Shown: positions 15,377 to 20,877 of the stretch, one piece after another | How positions within the stretch are numbered: position 1 is the first letter of the stretch | Layout of the letters: each line of letters starts with the position of its first letter | From: an uncultured Collinsella sp. | GTDB taxonomy: Bacteria > Actinomycetota > Coriobacteriia > Coriobacteriales > Coriobacteriaceae | NCBI GenBank assembly: GCA_958415665.1 | Contig: CATYZK010000031.1 | Span: 1 to 23,928 of the forward strand | DNA length: 23,928 bases | Direction: 5' to 3' | Notes under the pieces: generated by a model | The model's database searches: none | What the model saw: the letters and a program-made list of their open reading frames with translations, nothing else | What the model was told of the DNA's origin: nothing | Translations under genes and position numbers: made by a program

Positions 15377-16141
15377 CTAGTGGCAGCCGCAACCCTCGTG
15401 GCCCTCGTGCTCGTGATGGCCGTGGCAGCCGCAGGACTCGTCATGCTCATGGGCGTGCTCGTGGTCGTGACCATGGCAGTCGCAGGTGGCCTCGCCGGTC
15501 TGCGCGAGCGTGCCCGCGATAAGGGCCTCGACGCAGGCGTCGCAGCTGCCCTGGGCGCCCGCGTAGACCGTGATGCCGGCTTGGTTGAGCGCGTTGATGG
15601 CGCCGCCGCCGATACCGCCGCAGATGAGCGTGTCGACGCCGCCGTTGGCAAGCAGGCCCGCCAATGCTCCGTGACCGGTGCCGCCGGTGCCCACGACCTG
15701 TTCGTTGAGCACCTTGCCATCCTGGATGTCGTAGATCTTGAACTGCTCGCTACGGCCAAAGTGCATAAAGATGTTGCCGTTGTCGTACGTCGTTGCCACC
15801 CTCATGGTGTCGATCTCCTTTGCTGGCCATGCGGCCGTCGTTGTTGCGATGGGGGAGTACGCGATAGTACCGCCCTCGATGATGAGCGCTCGCCCGTTGA
15901 CCAAGGCGTTTGCCACCTTTCGATGCGCGCGGCTGCAAATGGCCGCCACCGTGGCACGGGCGATGCCCATCTGCTGGGCGACCGCCTCTTGATTGAGGCC
16001 TTCCAGGTCGCAGAGGCGCAGGACTTCGAGTTCGTCGACCGTCATGTCGATGGCGTCTCCGCTGGCAAGGCCGTCAGGGGTAAAGCCGCGGTATTCGGGG
16101 ATGATCCCAACGCGGCGCAATTTTTCGCGTCTTCCTGCCAT
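15377..16141 (-). CDS. DUF134 HTH protein fused to NifX/NifB-like (dinitrogenase cofactor family) domain with His/Cys-rich tail
   Basis: The 254-residue protein has three parts. Residues 1-95 or so match DUF134, a sigma-like helix-turn-helix family (VDELEVLRLCDLEGLNQEAV, then MGIARATVAAICSRAHRKVA). From about residue 113 (MRVATTYDNGNIFMHFGRSE) to about 200 it matches the dinitrogenase iron-molybdenum cofactor family (NifX/NifB C-terminal type), which binds Fe-S or metal clusters. The last 40 or so residues are rich in His, Cys and Glu (CDCHGHDHEHAHEHD and CGCHGHHEHEG) and look like a metal-binding tail. No nitrogenase genes are nearby, so the cargo is unknown. The start has GGAGAG just upstream. 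A strong internal ribosome binding site precedes Met113. Confidence 0.88.
   Translation of the reverse strand: MAGRREKLRRVGIIPEYRGFTPDGLASGDAIDMTVDELEVLRLCDLEGLNQEAVAQQMGIARATVAAICSRAHRKVANALVNGRALIIEGGTIAYSPIATTTAAWPAKEIDTMRVATTYDNGNIFMHFGRSEQFKIYDIQDGKVLNEQVVGTGGTGHGALAGLLANGGVDTLICGGIGGGAINALNQAGITVYAGAQGSCDACVEALIAGTLAQTGEATCDCHGHDHEHAHEHDESCGCHGHHEHEGHEGCGCH
15803..15820 (-). promoter_or_regulatory. Internal ribosome binding site and ATG at the domain junction
   Basis: On the minus strand AAAGGAG is followed by 9 nt (ATCGACACC) and an in-frame ATG at 15805-15803, which is Met113 of the fusion protein. The NifX-like domain begins exactly there. Initiation here would give a free 142-residue metal-binding product. 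Confidence 0.55.
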
Positions 16142-16155
16142 ACACTCTCCAAATC

Positions 16156-16167
16156 TGACTTATGTCA
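16156..16167. promoter_or_regulatory. Palindromic operator candidate 1 (TGACTTATGTCA)
   Basis: TGAC-TTAT-GTCA lies over the predicted minus-strand transcription start of the DUF134-NifX gene. It matches operator candidate 2 (16209-16220) at 10 of 12 positions. Confidence 0.5.
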
Positions 16168-16172
16168 ACAAT

Positions 16173-16200
16173 AGAATAGCTAACGTGCGGATTTGCGCAA
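16173..16200 (-). promoter_or_regulatory. Candidate promoter of the DUF134-NifX gene
   Basis: Read on the minus strand: -35 TTGCGC (16200-16195), a 16-nt spacer and -10 TATTCT (16178-16173). Transcription would start near 16166, about 25 nt upstream of the ATG at 16141. Confidence 0.5.
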
Positions 16201-16208
16201 GGAATTTC

Positions 16209-16220
16209 TGGCATATGTCA
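16209..16220. promoter_or_regulatory. Palindromic operator candidate 2 (TGGCATATGTCA)
   Basis: This near-palindrome has the CATATG core and lies just upstream of the predicted minus-strand -35 box. It starts 53 bp from operator candidate 1, close to five helical turns. It also lies about 48 bp upstream of the candidate thyA -10, so it could affect both genes. Confidence 0.5.
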
Positions 16221-16265
16221 GAAAATGAGGGCTTATGTTTGGGCTGTGGGGCCGCGTGCGCCTGG

Positions 16266-16273
16266 GCTACAAT
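16266..16273 (+). promoter_or_regulatory. Candidate thyA promoter (-10 GCTACAAT)
   Basis: TACAAT at 16268-16273 lies 34 nt upstream of the thyA start. No good -35 is visible at the usual distance. Confidence 0.4.
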
Positions 16274-16307
16274 AAAAATTGCTTATAGGCGACTGACAGG
16301 AGGGTCA

Positions 16308-17156
16308 ATGAGCAAGGCTGATCAACAGTTTGTATCCATGTGCCGCGATATTCTGGACCATGGCACCACCACCGAGGGCCAAAAGGTCCGTCCGGTGTGG
16401 GAAGACGGCACCCCTGCCTATACCATTAAAAACTTTGGCGTTACGGCACGCTACGACCTGCGCGAGGAGTTTCCCGCGCTTACGCTGCGTCGAACGGCGC
16501 TCAAGTCCGCCATGGACGAGATCCTGTGGATCTATCAAAAGAAGTCCAATAACGTCCATGATCTCAACAGCCATATTTGGGATGAATGGGCCGACGAGAC
16601 CGGCTCCATCGGCAAGGCCTACGGGTATCAGATTGGGCAGAAGAGCCATTATGCCGAGGGCGACTTCGACCAGATGGACCGTGTACTGTACGATCTTAAG
16701 CACACACCGTACAGTCGCCGCATCATGACCAACACGTACGTGTTTAACGACCTGTCCGAGATGCACCTGTATCCGTGCGCCTACAGCGTGACCTATAACG
16801 TTACGCAGCGCCCGCAGGACGATAAGCCCACGCTCAACATGATTCTCAACCAGCGCAGCCAGGACATTTTGGCCGCGAATAACTGGAACGTGTGCCAGTA
16901 CGCCATCTTGCTGATGATGGTCGCGCAGTCGGTCGATATGATTCCCGGCGAGCTGCTGCATGTGATTGCCGATGCCCACATTTACGACCGCCATGTCGAC
17001 ATCGTCCGCGAACTTATCGAGCGTCCGCAGTTTGCGGCGCCCAAGGTAACGCTGAACCCCGATGTGCATGACTTCTACGCGTTTACGACCGATGATCTGA
17101 TCGTCGAGGGCTATGAGCACGGCCCGCAGGTCAAGAACATCCCCATTGCGGTGTAG
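16308..17156 (+). CDS. thyA: Thymidylate synthase ThyA (divergent subgroup)
   Basis: ThyA methylates dUMP to dTMP using methylene-tetrahydrofolate and releases dihydrofolate. The 282-residue protein has the catalytic cysteine at residue 157 in LYPCAYSVTYNV. It also has the phosphate-binding QRSQD block, NVCQYAILLMMVAQ and DAHIYDRHVDIV. The active-site stretch differs from the E. coli type, where the cysteine is followed by His and a later Gln is conserved; here Ala and Thr stand there. It probably belongs to a ThyA branch seen in anaerobic Gram-positives. ATG 16308 has AGGAGGG upstream (ACAGGAGGGTCAATG). folA follows immediately, closing the dihydrofolate cycle. Confidence 0.93.
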   Translation: MSKADQQFVSMCRDILDHGTTTEGQKVRPVWEDGTPAYTIKNFGVTARYDLREEFPALTLRRTALKSAMDEILWIYQKKSNNVHDLNSHIWDEWADETGSIGKAYGYQIGQKSHYAEGDFDQMDRVLYDLKHTPYSRRIMTNTYVFNDLSEMHLYPCAYSVTYNVTQRPQDDKPTLNMILNQRSQDILAANNWNVCQYAILLMMVAQSVDMIPGELLHVIADAHIYDRHVDIVRELIERPQFAAPKVTLNPDVHDFYAFTTDDLIVEGYEHGPQVKNIPIAV

Positions 17157-17165
17157 GTGACGCGC

Positions 17166-17684
17166 ATGACGTGTAAGCTTTCTGCCATTGTCGCCGTGTG
17201 CGATGACTGGGGCATTGGGTGCGAGGGTGACATGGTCGTGTCCAATCGCGCCGACATGCGTCATTTTGTGGCGTGCACCAAAGGCTGCCCGGTCATTATG
17301 GGACGCAAGACGCTGCTGAGTTTTCCCGGCGGGCGTCCGCTCAAGAACCGCCGCAATATCGTGCTCACGCGCGATGAGGACTTTGCTGCCGAGGGCGTCG
17401 ACGTGGTGCATAGCGTCGACGAAGCGCTCGCCGCGGTAGCCGATGAGCCCGTTGCGTGGGTGATCGGTGGCGGCGAGGTGTATCGGCAGTTTTTGCCGTA
17501 TTGCGCCGAGGCCGAGGTTACGCATAACCATTGCGTGCATGACGTGGATACGTACTTTCCCGATCTGGATGCCGATCCCGCGTGGGAGATTGCGCGGCGT
17601 GGCGGTGTTGCCACGATTGCCTCGGGCGAGGGCGACGAGGGTGTCGATTATGAGTTCGTAACGTATCGTCGCGTTGAGGCGTAA
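17166..17684 (+). CDS. folA: Dihydrofolate reductase
   Basis: FolA reduces dihydrofolate, produced by ThyA, to tetrahydrofolate with NADPH. The 172-residue protein shows SAIVAVCDDWGIGCEGDMVV (substrate-binding start), VIMGRKTLLSFPGGRPLKNR (cofactor site) and VIGGGEVYRQFLPYCAEAEV. I prefer ATG 17166, with AGGTGA 5 nt upstream, over GTG 17157, which abuts the thyA stop. It is 9 nt from thyA, so the two are an operon. A small hairpin follows at 17729. Confidence 0.94.
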   Translation: MTCKLSAIVAVCDDWGIGCEGDMVVSNRADMRHFVACTKGCPVIMGRKTLLSFPGGRPLKNRRNIVLTRDEDFAAEGVDVVHSVDEALAAVADEPVAWVIGGGEVYRQFLPYCAEAEVTHNHCVHDVDTYFPDLDADPAWEIARRGGVATIASGEGDEGVDYEFVTYRRVEA

Positions 17685-17700
17685 ATCGTCTGGCGTGAAC

Positions 17701-17708
17701 GGTATCAT
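17701..17708 (+). promoter_or_regulatory. Candidate distal promoter of the SpoU gene (GGTATCAT)
   Basis: TATCAT at 17703-17708 is preceded by GG, in the same setting (ACGGTAT) as the candidate plsX -10. A hairpin lies between it and the next gene. Confidence 0.3.
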
Positions 17709-17728
17709 CGTATTGTTTGAATGCATGG

Positions 17729-17754
17729 GGCGGCGCTTAGCGTCGCCTCGTTTG
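17729..17754 (+). terminator. Hairpin after folA, possible terminator
   Basis: GGCGGCGC (17729-17736) pairs with GCGTCGCC (17740-17747) with one G-T pair around a TTA loop, followed by TCGTTT. The T run is modest. Confidence 0.5.
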
Positions 17755-17761
17755 GTATAGA
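17753..17761 (+). promoter_or_regulatory. Extended -10 promoter (TGGTATAGA) of the SpoU gene
   Basis: TG-G-TATAGA is a good extended -10. It would start transcription near 17768, which is after the in-frame ATG at 17761 and therefore supports the later start at 17794. Confidence 0.5.
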
Positions 17762-17793
17762 TGCGCTGTAAAGAAAGGTGCGGGCTGGCTGCT

Positions 17794-18708
17794 ATGACTG
17801 ATGCCGTTGAGGTGCTGCGAATCGATTCGCTCGAGGACGAGCGGCTCGATGCCTACGTGCGACTGACCGAGCGTGAGCTGCGCTGCGTGCTGGAGCCGCA
17901 GAAGGGCATCTTTATCGCCGAGAGTGCCAAGGTTATTGAGCGCGCGGTGCGTGCCGGATACCAGCCGGTGAGCTTTCTTTTGGGCGAACGCTGGCTCGAT
18001 CAGATGATGCCGCTGTTTGAGCGCCTGGTTGTGCGCGAGGGCGCCGGCCCGGTTCCCGTGTTCGTGGCCTCCATGGAGCTCATGGAGCAGTTGACGGGCT
18101 TTAACGTGACGCGCGGTGCGCTCGCGGCGTTCAGTCGCCCGCGTCAGATTCCGGTTGATGAGTTCTTGGGCGGCGTCGTCGAGGCGGCGGGGGAGCGCCC
18201 GGTGCGCGTATGCGTGCTCGAGGGTATTGTCGACCACACCAACGTCGGCGCGATTTTCCGCTCGGCTGCCGCTCTCAATGTTGACGGCATTCTGGTGAGC
18301 CCTACGTGCTGCGATCCGCTGTATCGTCGCTCTGCCCGCGTGAGCATGGGCACGGTGTTTCAGGTGCCGTGGACGCGTATTGGCAGTGAGGCTCGCGTGT
18401 GGCCACATGATGGCCTGGCCGCGCTTCATGATGCCGGTTTTTCGTGTGCTGCTATGGCGTTGACGGACGATTCCGTTTCGCTGGACGATCCTGTGCTGCA
18501 GAAGATTGATCGCTTGGCGATTTTTATGGGTACCGAGGGTGCTGGCTTGGGTGCCAAGACCATTGCAGGCTGCGACCGCGCCGTGCGTATTCCGATGGCG
18601 CACGGGGTCGATTCACTCAACGTTGCCGCTGCGAGTGCCGTCGCCTTTTGGCAGCTGTGCCCGCATGTGAGCAACGAGTACCACTACCAGCCGGGTTTGT
18701 ATCACTAG
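17794..18708 (+). CDS. TrmH/SpoU-family RNA 2'-O-methyltransferase
   Basis: The 304-residue protein has an N-terminal substrate-binding region (ERELRCVLEPQKGIFIAES) and a C-terminal SPOUT knot. The three SpoU motifs are visible: motif 1 TNVGAIFRSAAALNVDGI, motif 2 IFMGTEGAGL and motif 3 RIPMAHGVDSLNVAAASAVA. Members methylate ribose in tRNA or rRNA with S-adenosylmethionine, but the target cannot be read from the sequence. ATG 17794 is chosen over ATG 17761 because an extended -10 overlaps the earlier codon. The purine-rich AAAGGTG (17774-17780) is somewhat far from the start, so initiation may be weak. Confidence 0.9.
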   Translation: MTDAVEVLRIDSLEDERLDAYVRLTERELRCVLEPQKGIFIAESAKVIERAVRAGYQPVSFLLGERWLDQMMPLFERLVVREGAGPVPVFVASMELMEQLTGFNVTRGALAAFSRPRQIPVDEFLGGVVEAAGERPVRVCVLEGIVDHTNVGAIFRSAAALNVDGILVSPTCCDPLYRRSARVSMGTVFQVPWTRIGSEARVWPHDGLAALHDAGFSCAAMALTDDSVSLDDPVLQKIDRLAIFMGTEGAGLGAKTIAGCDRAVRIPMAHGVDSLNVAAASAVAFWQLCPHVSNEYHYQPGLYH

Positions 18709-18762
18709 GCAGATATTTCGCACCGGGCTCTGATTCGGGGTGTATCGGCCGATCCCGGTCGG

Positions 18763-18771
18763 TGCTAAGCT
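18763..18771 (+). promoter_or_regulatory. Candidate extended -10 promoter (TGCTAAGCT) of the MATE gene
   Basis: TG-C-TAAGCT lies 63 nt upstream of the MATE GTG start. No recognisable -35. The 18709-18833 gap contains nothing else that I can support. Confidence 0.35.
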
Positions 18772-18833
18772 GGTATTGGCTTTGGTCTTAAATTGCCGTT
18801 TTATTGTTTGACGTACGCTGGTGGGGAGGGCGT

Positions 18834-20183
18834 GTGGCTAAGAAATCTACGGCTATCGATGTAACTCAGGGCGTCATTTGGCAACAGCTTCTGTCGCTGT
18901 GCGTTCCCATCTTCTTTAGTTCGTTTTTTCAGCAGGCATACACGCTTATCGGCACCTATATCGTCGGTCAGTTTGGCGGCAAGCTCGCGTTGGGTGGCAT
19001 TCAGGCCACGATGGTGCTTACGGAGCTCTGCATTGGTTTTTGCGTCGGTGTGGGTGCTGGCTGTGCGGTCATTACGGGTCAGTTTTTTGGCCAGCACGAT
19101 GACGAGCGCCTGAGCCGATCGGTCCATACGGCCATGACGCTCGCGCTGGTGGGCGGCATTGTCATTTCCATTCTGGGCATGGCGTTTGTCGAGCCGATGC
19201 TTGTGTCGATGAATACGCCGCATGAGCTGCTGGCCGAGGGTGTGGCGTATGCCCGTTGCTACTTTGCCGCCATGTTTGCGGCGCTGCTGCTCAATATGGG
19301 GACGGCGCTGTTACGCGCCGTGGGCGACACGCGCGGTCCGGCGGTCATTATTGCCTCCGGCTGCTTCGTCAATGTGGCACTCGACATTCTCTTTGTCGCC
19401 GTGCTGCACATGGAAGCGCTGGGCTGCGGCATCGCGGTGGCGCTGACTATCTGCACCAATGCCACGATGATTGTGATCCGCATGATGCGCGCTCCGGGGG
19501 CGTGGCGGTTGTCGCTATCCAAGCTCGGTATCGATCGCAGCATTTGCAAGAGCATGCTTTCGTGCGGTTTGCCGCTGGGCGTTCAGTCTGCCGCGTATTC
19601 GATCTCCAACGTTTTGATTCAGGTGTCGGTCAACTCGTTTGGTGCCGATGTCACGACCGCTTGGGGCCTTTCCGGCCGCCTGGACGGCATTATCTGGATG
19701 GTGACCGAGGCGCTTGGCGTGTCGATCACCACGTTCTCGGCGCAGAACTTTGGTGCGCGCAATTACGATCGCATGCGAAAGGGATATCACACGTCGCTCG
19801 TGCTGTCGTTTATGCTCATTGGTGGCCTGTCTGCCGTGCTGCTTGTGTTCTCGGGTCCGTTGTCGCGTTTGTTTATCGACGATGCCGCGATTTCGGCCTA
19901 CACCACGACGATTCTTCATTTCATCGCGCCGTTCTACGCGATCTTCTCGATTATCGAAAATGCGTCCGGTTCCATCCGCGGCGCCGGCGTGAGCTTCCAG
20001 CCTATGATGCTCACGATCTTCGGCACGGTCGTGCTCCGCGTGGCGTGGGTGTTCGCGATTATGCCGCTCGACCCCTCGCTCGAGCATCTGCTGCTGGTCT
20101 ACCCCGTAACCTGGGTAATCACCGCCACGATGTTCACCGTCTACCATCACAGCGGCAACTGGCTAGGCCGCGCCACCGCCTAG
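18834..20183 (+). CDS. MATE family efflux transporter
   Basis: This 449-residue polytopic membrane protein has about 12 hydrophobic segments in two homologous halves, typical of MATE (NorM/MepA/DinF-like) Na+- or H+-coupled drug or metabolite exporters. The first half has LCVPIFFSSFFQQAYTLIGT, GVGAGCAVITGQFFGQHDDE and GTALLRAVGDTRGPAVIIA. The second half repeats the pattern with SCGLPLGVQSAAYSISNVLI, TTFSAQNFGARNYDRMRKG and SGSIRGAGVSFQPMMLTIFG. GTG 18834 is chosen because GGGGAGGG (18823-18830) precedes it; an earlier in-frame TTG has no such site. The substrate cannot be inferred. It converges on the corrinoid adenosyltransferase gene. Confidence 0.93.
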   Translation: MAKKSTAIDVTQGVIWQQLLSLCVPIFFSSFFQQAYTLIGTYIVGQFGGKLALGGIQATMVLTELCIGFCVGVGAGCAVITGQFFGQHDDERLSRSVHTAMTLALVGGIVISILGMAFVEPMLVSMNTPHELLAEGVAYARCYFAAMFAALLLNMGTALLRAVGDTRGPAVIIASGCFVNVALDILFVAVLHMEALGCGIAVALTICTNATMIVIRMMRAPGAWRLSLSKLGIDRSICKSMLSCGLPLGVQSAAYSISNVLIQVSVNSFGADVTTAWGLSGRLDGIIWMVTEALGVSITTFSAQNFGARNYDRMRKGYHTSLVLSFMLIGGLSAVLLVFSGPLSRLFIDDAAISAYTTTILHFIAPFYAIFSIIENASGSIRGAGVSFQPMMLTIFGTVVLRVAWVFAIMPLDPSLEHLLLVYPVTWVITATMFTVYHHSGNWLGRATA

Positions 20184-20206
20184 GACATCCGTCAGGTACC
20201 CCTGCT

Positions 20207-20275
20207 AAGTTGCGGTGAAATAGTTCCTGAAAAGCCCTTGTGGGCCGCCAAACAAGAACTATTCCACCGCAACTT
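20207..20275. repeat. Long inverted repeat (23-bp arms) between MATE and cobO
   Basis: Left arm 20207-20229 (starting AAGTTGCGGTGAAATAG) and right arm 20253-20275 (ending CACCGCAACTT) are inverted copies with two differences. Both differences become G-U pairs if the minus strand is transcribed, but A-C mismatches on the plus strand. The interior holds a small GCCC-TTGT-GGGC hairpin (20234-20245). Neither end has a proper T run, so this is not a textbook terminator. It could be a dispersed palindromic repeat or an RNA-stabilising or terminating structure at the 3' end of cobO. Confidence 0.75.
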
Positions 20276-20299
20276 CTTTCTGCGTCCCCCGCGGATCAA

Positions 20300-20785
20300 T
20301 TAGTATTCGATGCCTTGGCGGGCTAGGAGGCCTTCGTCGAAGTAGTGTTTGACGGGGCGCATTTCGGTGACCAGGTCGGCGAGGTCCGCGAGGGGCAGCA
20401 GCCCGCGGCCGGTGAGCACGAGCTCCGTGGTGGCGGGCTTTATCGCGATCAGCGCTTCGACATCCTCGCGCGTCACGAAGCCGCGACGCATGGCCTCGCC
20501 GAGTTCGTCCAGAATGAGCACGTCGACCTGCGAGATCTGTTCGCGTGCAAGTTCCATGATCTGCTCGGCGCAAGCCTCGGGCGTGTCGCGGTCGGCCTGT
20601 ACGATGCGTAGCCCCAATCGAGGTGCTGCGTCATGTTCGGCGCAGTGCAGCTTCTTGGCAAACTGAAGCATGAGCACGTTAAGTCCATAGCCCGTGGCGC
20701 GCAGCGCGAGCCCCAGCGCAGCCGTCGTCTTGCCCTTGCCGTCGCCCGTATAGATTTGAACCTTGCCGACTTCCAGTGATGCCAT
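20300..20785 (-). CDS. cobO: Corrinoid (cob(I)yrinic acid a,c-diamide) adenosyltransferase
   Basis: This enzyme transfers adenosyl from ATP to the cobalt of corrinoids, making adenosylcobalamin precursors. The 161-residue protein has the P-loop GDGKGKT at residues 14-20 with the family's KGKTTAALGLALRATG. It also has VLMLQFAK, VDVLILDELGEAMRRGFV and VLTGRGLLPLADLADLVTEM, all typical of CobO/BtuR. It is somewhat shorter than the usual 180-200 residues, mostly at the ends. The start is supported by AAAGGA 5 nt upstream. No other cobalamin synthesis genes are in the window, so it may serve corrinoid salvage. Confidence 0.93.
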   Translation of the reverse strand: MASLEVGKVQIYTGDGKGKTTAALGLALRATGYGLNVLMLQFAKKLHCAEHDAAPRLGLRIVQADRDTPEACAEQIMELAREQISQVDVLILDELGEAMRRGFVTREDVEALIAIKPATTELVLTGRGLLPLADLADLVTEMRPVKHYFDEGLLARQGIEY

Positions 20786-20830
20786 CTCTATCCTTTCGTG
20801 CCCGGCGTCGGTTTATCGCCGGCCGGGTTG

Positions 20831-20839
20831 GGTATTCTA
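20831..20839. promoter_or_regulatory. Overlapping divergent -10 boxes of cobO and ftsH
   Basis: TATTCT (20833-20838, plus) and TAGAAT (20839-20834, minus) occupy the same bases. Starts near 20845 (ftsH) and 20827 (cobO) would give leaders of about 33 and 41 nt. No -35 boxes are evident on either side. Confidence 0.4.
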
Positions 20840-20877
20840 GTTAGCATTATCAACCCCAGTAGATGGAGTTCAAGCAG

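Noticed and set aside
15275..16174. 299-codon open frame on the plus strand
   Set aside because: It is antisense to the DUF134-NifX gene, and the minus-strand protein matches two known families over its length.
19256..20218. 320-codon second frame inside the MATE gene
   Set aside because: The translation lacks membrane segments and any domain; the main frame is a clear MATE transporter.
20786..20877. Possible cobalamin riboswitch before cobO
   Set aside because: The cobO leader is only about 40 nt, with a small hairpin and no B12-box-like sequence. It is too short for a cobalamin aptamer.
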